From the NCBI GenBank assembly GCA_019120275.1, contig DWVL01000081.1, forward strand, positions 1-46,774: a stretch of 46,774 nt of DNA, written 5' to 3'. How positions within the stretch are numbered: the stretch's first letter is position 1; the number at the start of each line of letters is the position of its first letter. The position numbers and the translations under genes were made by a program. The notes beneath the pieces were generated by a model that made no database searches, was not told where the DNA came from, and saw nothing but the letters and a program-made list of their open reading frames with translations. Below are positions 37,449-45,222 of the stretch, one piece after another. The stretch comes from Candidatus Mediterraneibacter excrementavium. Its GTDB lineage: Bacteria; Bacillota; Clostridia; Lachnospirales; Lachnospiraceae.

Positions 37449-37472
37449 GTTCTGCAGTCAACTGCGCAGAAC
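37449..37472 (-). promoter_or_regulatory. Leader hairpin of parE-parC
   Basis: Minus-strand GTTCTGC and GCAGAAC form a perfect 7-bp stem around a 10-base loop. It lies in the 5' leader between the -10 and the parE ribosome site. No T-run follows, so its role is unknown. Confidence 0.5.
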
Positions 37473-37484
37473 AATCCATCTGAT

Positions 37485-37513
37485 ACTATACCACAAGCTG
37501 TTGTGGTTTTCAA
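37485..37513 (-). promoter_or_regulatory. Sigma-A promoter of parE-parC with palindromic spacer
   Basis: Minus-strand TTGAAA (37508-37513), a 17-base spacer and TATAGT (37485-37490), preceded by TGG. Almost the whole spacer is a perfect inverted repeat, ACCACAA-4 bases-TTGTGGT (37490-37507). The -35 overlaps the spoIIP stop. A protein bound to the palindrome would block RNA polymerase, so it is a good operator candidate. Confidence 0.75.
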
Positions 37514-38772
37514 CTTGAAATAAGTACATCATACAGCATCTCGGAAAGCGGCTCCATGGCATTCATCATCTCTTCCACTGTATTGGTCTGCGCCCCAGCC
37601 TCAACGAGGAGCGATTTCGGCATCAGATGCATATTGTAGCGGTATGCGCGCAGATAAATGTGCCGCGTGAACCCCGGATAGTTCTTTTCCGCAGCCAGCT
37701 GCATCTGCAGGGAGAACGCCAGATTATCCTGGATATACGGATTGGCAAGATAGCCGATATCACCGTTCGTCCGCGATCTGCTTAATCCGTTAAAAAACAT
37801 GATCTTCGCCGTCGGCCTGCCGTTTATTTCCGTAACCAGCCGGGTCCCTTCCGCCACGCCGTCACGGTGCAGATCTATGAGCACTTCTATGGTCGGGTGA
37901 TCGGCCAGGATCTTCTCCACAGCATCTCCTGCATACTCATATGCTTTGCTGCGGTCAAGTTTCCCGTCGATCATGTCATATACTCCCGTATCATGAAGCG
38001 TCATGATCCCCTTTTCATTGAGAAGCTGTGCTAGATACTCTCCCACCCCCACGATGCTGTCTGCCGGATCGCCTGGAACAGAATCCGCAAATGTCTCCTG
38101 TGAATGCGTATGATAGATCAGGACTTTCGGTCCGTTCGCCGATGGATCGATCTTCATGCTCCTGTTCAGCAGATCATCCGCATTCAGCTGATCCGGTCCG
38201 ATCACGGTAGAACTGTCCACTGTATAAAAACTGCCCAGGAGATACTCAAAATCACGCAGTTTTTCAATCGACAGATCAATGGTCGGAGTCTGTGCGGCGG
38301 AAGGAGCCTCTGCAGCGGATGGATCCGCTTCTCCCGCCGGAGCAGTTTTCTCATCCGCCGCATTTCCCTCGTCCGTCTGGGCCGCCAGTATTTTCTCCAG
38401 CGTGTCTTCATCTTCGAATGAAAGATCCTGACGGGCATGGTCTTCCGCATAACTTACAAGAGGAAGCCAGGCAAGCGTCCTTTCCCGCAGCCAGCTGTCC
38501 GGGTTCGTTTCCCATGCATCCCCGTTCCACGCAAGCACCGGCATATAGATCTGCTGAGCATCTTCCAGGATCCGTTTCTGAAGGCCGTATTCCCATCCTC
38601 CGGTCTCCCGCGCCGCCCCTGTAAAAATGATCAGCACAGTCAGAACAAGCGCCGCGCCCGCCATTCCTGCCTGTCTGAAGTTTGTCCGTATCATATGTTC
38701 CACGCCCGGCAGCATCCCCTTCCATGCATTCTTTTGAAATAGTATGCGCTCATCCGGGAAGCTATGCCACAT
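37510..38772 (-). CDS. spoIIP: Stage II sporulation protein P (peptidoglycan amidase/endopeptidase)
   Basis: Part of the DMP complex that thins septal peptidoglycan and drives engulfment of the forespore. The catalytic domain has VLIYHTHSQETFAD, EVLIDLHRDGV and SLLVEAGAQTNT (zinc ligands His, His, Glu). A membrane helix (about residues 36-54 of the longest form) is followed by a low-complexity Ala/Pro/Glu linker near residues 125-170. The start is uncertain: ATG 38772 (420 residues) has a weak ribosome site, and ATG 38694, just before the membrane helix, is possible. It follows gpr by 12 bases. Confidence 0.93.
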   Translation of the reverse strand: MWHSFPDERILFQKNAWKGMLPGVEHMIRTNFRQAGMAGAALVLTVLIIFTGAARETGGWEYGLQKRILEDAQQIYMPVLAWNGDAWETNPDSWLRERTLAWLPLVSYAEDHARQDLSFEDEDTLEKILAAQTDEGNAADEKTAPAGEADPSAAEAPSAAQTPTIDLSIEKLRDFEYLLGSFYTVDSSTVIGPDQLNADDLLNRSMKIDPSANGPKVLIYHTHSQETFADSVPGDPADSIVGVGEYLAQLLNEKGIMTLHDTGVYDMIDGKLDRSKAYEYAGDAVEKILADHPTIEVLIDLHRDGVAEGTRLVTEINGRPTAKIMFFNGLSRSRTNGDIGYLANPYIQDNLAFSLQMQLAAEKNYPGFTRHIYLRAYRYNMHLMPKSLLVEAGAQTNTVEEMMNAMEPLSEMLYDVLISS

Positions 38773-38784
38773 ACATCCGAACTG

Positions 38785-39759
38785 TCATGCCACCCCTGCA
38801 AACACCATATTCAGTGCTTCTGCAAGAGTCCGTCCGATCTGACGGATCATTTCATCCACATCTTTGGGCGTCACATACATTCCGTTCAGATGCGGGGCCA
38901 CCAGTTCTTTTACAAACTCATATTTTTCAGCCGGATTATATGATTTCAACACATCTCCGACCCCTTTGAGAGATTCGGAAGACTCCAGCGCTGCGATAAA
39001 ATTTTCCATTGTATCATTCACGATCGTAGCCGCATCCACCACTGTCGGCACACCGATCCCGATAACGGGAACACCCAGGGTCTTCTCTGTAAGACCGCTG
39101 CGGTGATTCCCAACCCCTGAACCTGGATTGATCCCGGTATCCGCGATCTGCACCGTACGGTTCAGGCGTCTGCAGCTCCGCGCCGCCAGTGCATCGACAG
39201 CGATCACCAGATCCGGATGTGTCTCGTCCACAACGCCACGGACGATTTCCGTACTCTCCATGCCGGTCTGTCCCATCACACCGGGTACGATCGCACTGAC
39301 CAGATTCACATATTCCTTGTCCATGGCATATTTCCCGTATTCTCTGATGATGTGTCTGGTCACATTCAGGTGATCCGCCACACAGGGCCCCAGGGAATCC
39401 GGCGTAACGGAACGATTTCCCAGTCCTGCCACAAGGACAGACAGATCTTTTTCATTTCTTCCGGTATTTCTCCGGATCAGTTCGCGGATATGACCGCTCA
39501 GTTTTCTTGCGATATTTAAGTGTGTTTCTTCATCCGGAAGAGCCAGATCCGGCGTCTCCAGCGTCAGATAGATCCCGACCGGCTTCCCCATCGCCCGCGC
39601 CCCGTTCTCGGTACAGATTTCCACACGGGTTGTCCGGATCTCCCGCTCTTCATCATAATCTTCTTCAAGAACGACTCCCTGGATCTCCACATTATCTGAC
39701 GCAAATCGTTCCCTCTCCTCAAGGGCAAGATCAGTCCGTACACTGTAATTCCTAACCAT
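38785..39759 (-). CDS. gpr: Germination protease (GPR)
   Basis: Atypical aspartic protease that degrades small acid-soluble spore proteins at germination. The zymogen-like N-terminus VRTDLALEERE is present, followed by VLVAGLGNRSVTPDSLGP, the substrate-domain QTGMESTEIVRGVV and DALAARSCRRLNRTVQIADTGINPGSGVGN. At 324 residues it is complete. CTGGAGGATG precedes the ATG. It lies divergent from rpsT and precedes spoIIP; the family is transcribed by sigma-G, but I could not place a convincing sigma-G site here. Confidence 0.95.
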   Translation of the reverse strand: MVRNYSVRTDLALEERERFASDNVEIQGVVLEEDYDEEREIRTTRVEICTENGARAMGKPVGIYLTLETPDLALPDEETHLNIARKLSGHIRELIRRNTGRNEKDLSVLVAGLGNRSVTPDSLGPCVADHLNVTRHIIREYGKYAMDKEYVNLVSAIVPGVMGQTGMESTEIVRGVVDETHPDLVIAVDALAARSCRRLNRTVQIADTGINPGSGVGNHRSGLTEKTLGVPVIGIGVPTVVDAATIVNDTMENFIAALESSESLKGVGDVLKSYNPAEKYEFVKELVAPHLNGMYVTPKDVDEMIRQIGRTLAEALNMVFAGVA

Positions 39760-39824
39760 TGTTCATCCTCCAGATTTTCATTATCATATATTGATATTTT
39801 TTGTAAGATTTCGCAAAATATGTA

Positions 39825-39853
39825 TTGACATCCCCACCTCGTTGGCATAAAAT
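39825..39853 (+). promoter_or_regulatory. Sigma-A promoter for rpsT
   Basis: Perfect TTGACA (39825-39830), 17-base spacer and TAAAAT (39848-39853). It gives a leader of about 85-90 bases before the rpsT TTG start. Confidence 0.88.
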
Positions 39854-39947
39854 GAATGAGTATGTTCCAGCGGAGCGTCCGTGTCCGAATCCGCAGGAAC
39901 ACATGATCACAATTTGAAATTTCATGTCACATATGGAGGTGTACAGA

Positions 39948-40211
39948 TTGGCTAACATTAAGTCTGCTAAGAAAAGAATTTTAGTAAACGAGACAAAGGC
40001 TGCAAGAAATAAAGCAATTAAGTCTAAAGTTAAAACTGCTGTAAAGAAAGTTGAAGCAGCGATCGCGGCAAAAGACGCTGAGGCGGCTAAAACTGCTCTT
40101 CGCGCAGCTATCGTAGAGATTTCCAAGGCAGGAACCAAAGGTGTTTACCACAAGAAGACGGTTTCCAGAAAAATCTCACGTCTGTCTAAAGCTGTAAACA
40201 GCATTGCTTAA
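39948..40211 (+). CDS. rpsT: 30S ribosomal protein S20
   Basis: An 87-residue basic 16S rRNA-binding protein, with ANIKSAKKRILVNETKAARNKAIKSKVKTA and the C-terminal YHKKTVSRKISRLSKAVN. The start is TTG at 39948: GGAGGT lies 7 bases upstream and the protein then begins LANIKSAKK as in other S20 proteins. An in-frame ATG 24 bases upstream has no ribosome site. The rare start codon recalls Escherichia coli rpsT, which also starts with UUG and is autoregulated. Confidence 0.96.
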   Translation: MANIKSAKKRILVNETKAARNKAIKSKVKTAVKKVEAAIAAKDAEAAKTALRAAIVEISKAGTKGVYHKKTVSRKISRLSKAVNSIA

Positions 40212-40234
40212 TTATATAGAACGTATATGACCAC

Positions 40235-40270
40235 AAAAGACATCCGCACCGTCAGGCGGATGTCTTTTTT
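40235..40270. terminator. Bidirectional intrinsic terminator
   Basis: AAAAGACATCCGC and GCGGATGTCTTTTTT pair around an 8-base loop. It lies between convergent rpsT and the MATE gene, whose stop is at 40274, so it serves both. Confidence 0.9.
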
Positions 40271-40273
40271 CAT

Positions 40274-41635
40274 TTACTTCTGCTGTTCTTTTAACGACGG
40301 CCATACCGTAATCATCATAGTCACAAAGCATGCCGTCCCTCCGATCACATTTGAGACCGGTTCGGCCCAGAAGACACCGGATGTGCCGAGTCCTCCGATC
40401 ATCGGAAGCAGGATCGTCAGCGGTACGACGATTATAACTTTACGGAATAATGAGAAAAATACCGCCTGCTTAGGCCGGTTCAGGGCTACATATGTAGACT
40501 GGCCAACAAACTGCAGCGCCATCATGAAAAAGCCGCAGAAATAGATCTGCATAGCCGGTATCCCTTCCGTGATCAGTTCCTGTTCTGTGGTAAAGAGATG
40601 GAGGAAAAACCTCGGCTCTACAAATACAACCACCCATACGATAAGGGAAAATCCTATCCCGGCCGCAGTGATAAAACGGATCGCTGTCCGGACTCTTCTG
40701 TAACACCCGGCGCCGTAATTATATCCCATGACCGGCTGAGCTCCTGATGTCAGTCCGTTAAGCGGCAGACTTGCGATCTCCCTGACCGAATTGATCACCG
40801 TCATGATCCCCACATAAATATCTCCCCCATACCGGGCGAGCACCGCATTGCATACGATCTGTACGGTTCCGTTCGTCACAGCCATGACAAATCCGGATGT
40901 TCCCAGAAATGTGATCTCCTTCACCAGCGACCCATTCAGCCGCATCGCCTCTCTGGTCAGTTTGAAAATTGCTTTTCTTCCCGTCAGAAACAACAGCACC
41001 CAGAGCGCCGACGCCCCCTGGGAAATAACCGTGGCGATCGCCGCTCCCTGAACCCCCATATGGAATCCGAAGATCAGGATCGGATCAAGGATGATATTCA
41101 TGACCGCGCCGAGCAGGACTGTCATCATTCCCATTTTCCCAAATCCCTGTGCGTTAATGAAATTATTCATTCCCAGACTGACCATGACAAAGACAGTTCC
41201 AAGAAGATAGATCGATAAATATGCGTTCGCATACCCAAACGTGTCATTACTTGCGCCGAACAGATAAAGCACCGGTCTTTTAAAAATAAAGAACATGATC
41301 ATCAGGATCACACCGGTCAGAAGCAGCATGGAAAAAGAATTACCCATCACTTTCTGCGCACGTTTGTCCTCATGGCCGCCCCGGGCGATCGAACAGAGAG
41401 GTGCTCCGCCCATGCCGAACAGATTGGCAAAGGCGGAAATGATCGTAATAACCGGCAGACAGAGACCGATCCCTGTAAGAGCCTGCGCGGAAGCATGCGG
41501 CAGATGCCCGATATAGATCCGGTCCACTACACTGTACAGTACATTGATGAGCTGCGCCAGCGTCATAGGCGCTGCCAGGCTCAGGATATGCCGTACCACG
41601 CTCCCTTTGCTGAAATCATTTCTCTCCTCTGTCAT
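40274..41635 (-). CDS. MATE-family multidrug/organic cation exporter
   Basis: A 453-residue membrane protein of the MATE superfamily with about twelve hydrophobic segments in two halves. Typical patterns are PMTLAQLINVLYSVVDRIYIGHL near the start, MNNFINAQGFGKMG at the middle, and GAQPVMGYNYGAG in the second half. It is closest in pattern to DinF/NorM-like Firmicute exporters; the substrate cannot be inferred. ATG 41635 has GGAGAG upstream; a GTG 15 bases earlier contains that ribosome site and is rejected. Confidence 0.9.
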   Translation of the reverse strand: MTEERNDFSKGSVVRHILSLAAPMTLAQLINVLYSVVDRIYIGHLPHASAQALTGIGLCLPVITIISAFANLFGMGGAPLCSIARGGHEDKRAQKVMGNSFSMLLLTGVILMIMFFIFKRPVLYLFGASNDTFGYANAYLSIYLLGTVFVMVSLGMNNFINAQGFGKMGMMTVLLGAVMNIILDPILIFGFHMGVQGAAIATVISQGASALWVLLFLTGRKAIFKLTREAMRLNGSLVKEITFLGTSGFVMAVTNGTVQIVCNAVLARYGGDIYVGIMTVINSVREIASLPLNGLTSGAQPVMGYNYGAGCYRRVRTAIRFITAAGIGFSLIVWVVVFVEPRFFLHLFTTEQELITEGIPAMQIYFCGFFMMALQFVGQSTYVALNRPKQAVFFSLFRKVIIVVPLTILLPMIGGLGTSGVFWAEPVSNVIGGTACFVTMMITVWPSLKEQQK

Positions 41636-41710
41636 AGTACTCTCCTGCACGCAGTCCCCCTCCTTTCCTCTGATCTGCTGTCCCTCAAATCATCCCTGCT
41701 GATGACGAAA

Positions 41711-41734
41711 CGCCCGGCAGATGTCTGCCGGGCG
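41711..41734 (-). terminator. Intrinsic terminator after ilvC
   Basis: Minus-strand CGCCCGGCAGA and TCTGCCGGGCG form an 11-bp GC-rich stem around a 2-base loop, followed by TTTCGTC. The T-run is short, but the stem is strong and starts about 31 bases after the ilvC stop. Confidence 0.75.
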
Positions 41735-41764
41735 CTCCGCCGCTTACCTATTGTATGACGAATA

Positions 41765-42796
<1,032 letters not shown>

Positions 42797-42809
42797 CTAA
42801 ATAATAAAA

Positions 42810-43307
42810 TTATAAATATGCTACATCCTTGCTTCCTCTGGAAAGGCCGGTGATGCCGGTCCTTGCCAGTTCCAGTATCTCGTATCCTTTCAGAAGATTC
42901 AGGAATGCTTCAAGTTTGCTCTGTGTACCGGTAAGTTCAACGATCAGGGAATCCTCCTCCACGTCAACGATCTTCGCACGGAACACATCCGCCACAGAGA
43001 TGATCTCGCCTCTCTGGGATGCGTCTGCGCGGAGCTTGACCATGATCAGCTCGCGGCATACAGATTCTTCGTCCTTAAGCACTTTGATCGCCACCACGTC
43101 CTCCAGCTTGCGGACCTGCTTCTCGATCTGCGAGAGGATCAGCTCGTCTCCGGAAGAAACAACGGTGATACGGGTGAATCTCGGGTCTGCCGTCATACCT
43201 GCCGTGATACTGTCAATGCTGTATCCCCGGCGGCTGAACAGTCCCGCGATCCGGCTCAGGACTCCGGGATTATTGTCTACAAGTAAGGAAAACACCTGTT
43301 TTCTCAT
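42810..43307 (-). CDS. ilvN: Acetolactate synthase small (regulatory) subunit
   Basis: Regulatory ACT-domain subunit of acetohydroxyacid synthase. It opens with VFSLLVDNNPGVLSRIAGLFSRRGYSIDSI, the valine-binding ACT fold, and has a second ACT-like half (residues about 80-160). At 165 residues it has normal length. The large catalytic subunit ilvB is not adjacent, which is unusual; it must be elsewhere if the enzyme is functional. Its promoter and short leader hairpin lie just upstream. Confidence 0.95.
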   Translation of the reverse strand: MRKQVFSLLVDNNPGVLSRIAGLFSRRGYSIDSITAGMTADPRFTRITVVSSGDELILSQIEKQVRKLEDVVAIKVLKDEESVCRELIMVKLRADASQRGEIISVADVFRAKIVDVEEDSLIVELTGTQSKLEAFLNLLKGYEILELARTGITGLSRGSKDVAYL

Positions 43308-43330
43308 TCTATATTACTCCTTCCCGCCAA

Positions 43331-43352
43331 AAAACAGATTGCACTCTGTTTT
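43331..43352 (-). promoter_or_regulatory. Short hairpin at the 5' end of the ilvN transcript
   Basis: Minus-strand AAAACAGA and TCTGTTTT form an 8-bp stem around a 6-base loop, followed by more T residues (43329-43334). The stem starts only a few bases after the predicted transcription start, so it looks more like a 5'-end structure than a classic attenuator, but the T-run is terminator-like. Confidence 0.45.
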
Positions 43353-43361
43353 CTCTCTAAT

Positions 43362-43390
43362 ATATTATCAACACACACCTGCTTTGTCAA
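43362..43390 (-). promoter_or_regulatory. Sigma-A promoter for ilvN-ilvC
   Basis: Minus-strand perfect TTGACA (43385-43390), 17-base spacer ending in TGA, and TAATAT (43362-43367). Confidence 0.85.
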
Positions 43391-43418
43391 GACTTTTTTA
43401 TCATATCATCAATGTCAT

Positions 43419-43442
43419 AAATGTCAAATACTCTTGACATTT
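43419..43442. promoter_or_regulatory. Palindrome overlapping the -35 of the regulator promoter
   Basis: AAATGTCAA (43419-43427), 6 bases, TTGACATTT (43434-43442): perfect 9-bp arms. The right arm contains the -35 TTGACA of the plus-strand promoter. It lies between the divergent ilvN promoter and the membrane protein/HTH operon. Candidate operator. Confidence 0.6.
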
Positions 43443-43462
43443 TCGTACAGGCTTGATATATT
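43434..43462 (+). promoter_or_regulatory. Sigma-A promoter for membrane protein/HTH operon
   Basis: Perfect TTGACA (43434-43439), 17-base spacer ending in TGA, and TATATT (43457-43462). Confidence 0.87.
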
Positions 43463-43463
43463 A

Positions 43464-43489
43464 AAAATGTAAAAAGAATTTTACATTTT
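43464..43489. promoter_or_regulatory. Palindrome at the transcription start of the HTH operon
   Basis: AAAATGTAAAA (43464-43474), AGAA, TTTTACATTTT (43479-43489): perfect 11-bp arms between the -10 and the ribosome site. It can act as an operator for the encoded Cro/CI-type repressor or as an AU-rich leader hairpin. Confidence 0.6.
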
Positions 43490-43505
43490 AAAAGGAGGGA
43501 TATAC

Positions 43506-43802
43506 ATGAGTACAATGACTATCTTGCTTTGGATTTTCGGAATTTTTCTCCTGGCGCTGATCGCCCTTGATGTTTTAATGATCATTTCACTTCTGAAAAC
43601 AGGAGATGAAAGAAGACAGCTCATTGTCTGGAAGGCAAGTACATTTACACTTCTGATCGTTATCGGTGGCCTGATTCTTGATATTGTAGAATCCATCATC
43701 AGATCAGAAGCTATGCTCATTAATCCGTTTGTCAAACTCAGTGTCACCGCAATGGTATACTTTCTGACTCTTCTTTACTATAAAAAGAAATATGGAGACT
43801 GA
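43506..43802 (+). CDS. Small three-helix membrane protein, function unknown
   Basis: A 98-residue protein with hydrophobic segments at about residues 5-28, 43-63 and 73-92, and a basic cytoplasmic-type end KKKYGD. I do not recognise a named domain with certainty; it resembles the small membrane proteins (DUF2975/DUF3796-like) that Firmicutes pair with a short Cro/CI-type regulator. AAGGAGGG precedes the ATG. Its stop is one base before the HTH start, so they form an operon. Confidence 0.75.
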   Translation: MSTMTILLWIFGIFLLALIALDVLMIISLLKTGDERRQLIVWKASTFTLLIVIGGLILDIVESIIRSEAMLINPFVKLSVTAMVYFLTLLYYKKKYGD

Positions 43803-43803
43803 T

Positions 43804-44001
43804 ATGGAAAACAAAATCCGGATCCGGCGAAAGGAATTAGGGTTATCACAGGAAGAGCTGGCAAAAAAATGCGGTGTTTCAAGACAAACGGTAAATGCCA
43901 TTGAAAATAATAAGTACGATCCCACATTATCCCTTGCCTTTCATCTTGCAAGAGAACTGCGGCTCACCGTGGATGAGTTATTTATACCACCTTCTAATTA
44001 G
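43804..44001 (+). CDS. Cro/CI-type helix-turn-helix regulator (YozG-like)
   Basis: A 65-residue protein that is almost only an HTH_3 domain: RIRRKELGLSQEELAKKCGVSRQTVNAIENNKYDPTLSLAFHLAREL, with the recognition helix in SRQTVNAIENN. No effector domain. ATG 43804 is preferred, with GGAG about 6 bases upstream and formed by the end of the previous gene; an in-frame ATG 12 bases earlier overlaps that gene. Such proteins usually repress their own operon; the palindromes at 43419-43489 are the natural targets (inference). Confidence 0.88.
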   Translation: MENKIRIRRKELGLSQEELAKKCGVSRQTVNAIENNKYDPTLSLAFHLARELRLTVDELFIPPSN

Positions 44002-44012
44002 CCAAAAATTAT

Positions 44013-44039
44013 GCGGGGCTTATTGCCCCGCGATTTTTT
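44013..44039. terminator. Bidirectional terminator shared by HTH gene and ABC-F gene
   Basis: GCGGGGC and GCCCCGC form a 7-bp GC stem around a 5-base loop, followed by GATTTTTT on the plus strand and by a T-run at 44004-44008 on the minus strand. The loop holds the TAA stop codon of the minus-strand ABC-F gene. Confidence 0.88.
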
Positions 44040-45222
44040 CTGCCAGATCATTCAGATATACCCAGCGTTCAGTCTTTTCATCAAGAAGAGCCTGGGTCTT
44101 CTCCTGCTCCGCCATTAATTCTCTTAGTTTTACTGAATTCGTTGCGTTCGCTTCGATCTGCCGCTCTATGGATTCGAGTTTTTGTTCCAGTGCGGCGATA
44201 TCATCATCGATCGTCTCATACTCCCGTTGTTCTTTATAAGTAAATTTCAGTTTTCGGGATGGCTGTTTCCATTCTTTCAATTCTCTTGTCTCTTTTGCTT
44301 TTACCGCAGAAGTATTACTTACGGAAGCTTCTGTACTCTGTGATCCGCGCTCTACTTTTGCCTTCAGATAATCCGTATACCCTCCCTCATACTGGCTCAC
44401 ATGCCCGTTTCCGTCCAGTTCCAGGATCCGGTCCGCCACATTATCCAGAAAATACCGGTCATGGGATACGGTGATCACGATCCCGTTAAAGGAATTCAGA
44501 TAATCCTCCAGGATCGTGAGCGTGGGGATGTCCAGGTTGTTGCCCGCCTCATCGAATAGAAGGACATTGGCATTCTCCGCCAGCACGCCCAGAAGATACA
44601 GCCTGCGCTTCTCTCCTCCTGAAAGCTTGCCGATGGGCGCATACTGCATATCCGGCGTGAAAAGGAACCGCTCCAGAAGGGCAGACGCGCTGATCTTCCC
44701 GTCCGTTGTCGTAATGTACTCTGCGATATCTTTCACATAATCGATCACCCGCTGGCTGTCATCCATATGCTGTTCTTCCTGGGCAAAATAACCGATCTTA
44801 ATGGTTTCTCCGATCTCCACATGGCCGGCATCCGGCTCCACCAGACCGGCGATGATCTTCAGGAGCGTAGATTTCCCGCATCCGTTCGGCCCGATGATCC
44901 CGAGGCGCTGGTTCTTCAGAACGATATAGCTGTAGTCTTCCAGGATCTTTTTCTCCCCGTAGCTTTTGCTGATGTGATGGAGTTCAATGGTCTTCTTCCC
45001 CATCCGGGTCTCCACAGATCCCAGTTCCACGGTCTGGTCCTGCACCGGGGCTTTGCCGTTCTTCAATGCTTCCAGACGTTCCAGCCTTGCCCGCTGCTTC
45101 GTCGTCCTTGCCCGGCATCCTCGTTTCGCCCACTCCAGTTCCATCCTGAGCACGCTCTGTCTCTTGCGCTCGGTGGCAAGCTCCATCTCCTCCCGGGCCG
45201 CTTTCAGCTCCAGGAAGGAGTA
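44020..45222 (-). pseudogene. ABC-F family ATPase, C-terminal part only, joined to apt
   Basis: ABC-F proteins have two ATPase domains and act on the ribosome as translation or antibiotic-resistance factors. Only the inter-domain linker (REEMELATERKRQSVLRMEL onward) and the second domain are present: Walker A GPNGCGKST, signature LSGGEKRRL, Walker B region LLFDEAGNNLD, H-loop TVSHDRYFLD, then a C-terminal coiled coil (about the last 100 residues). The first ATPase domain, roughly 200 residues or more, is missing. Its place is taken in frame by an adenine phosphoribosyltransferase from a different type of organism. The break lies between 45,202 and 45,222. The gene is probably intact in the real genome and broken here by a chimeric join. 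Confidence 0.88.
45202..45222. other. Cross-phylum chimeric junction
   Basis: Residues YSFLELK (codons within 45202-45222) could belong to either partner: adenine phosphoribosyltransferases here read AGYSF followed by LEL, while ABC-F linkers read a Phe-Leu-Glu-Lys/Leu-Lys-Ala stretch before REEMEL. The short shared sequence makes a precise breakpoint impossible and fits a microhomology-driven join. To the right, codon use and gene order change to an actinobacterial type. Confidence 0.82.

Noticed and set aside
39760-39824. Sigma-G promoter for gpr
   Set aside because: The AT-rich stretch contains partial matches to -10 CATA-like sites, but none with a proper -35 at the right distance.
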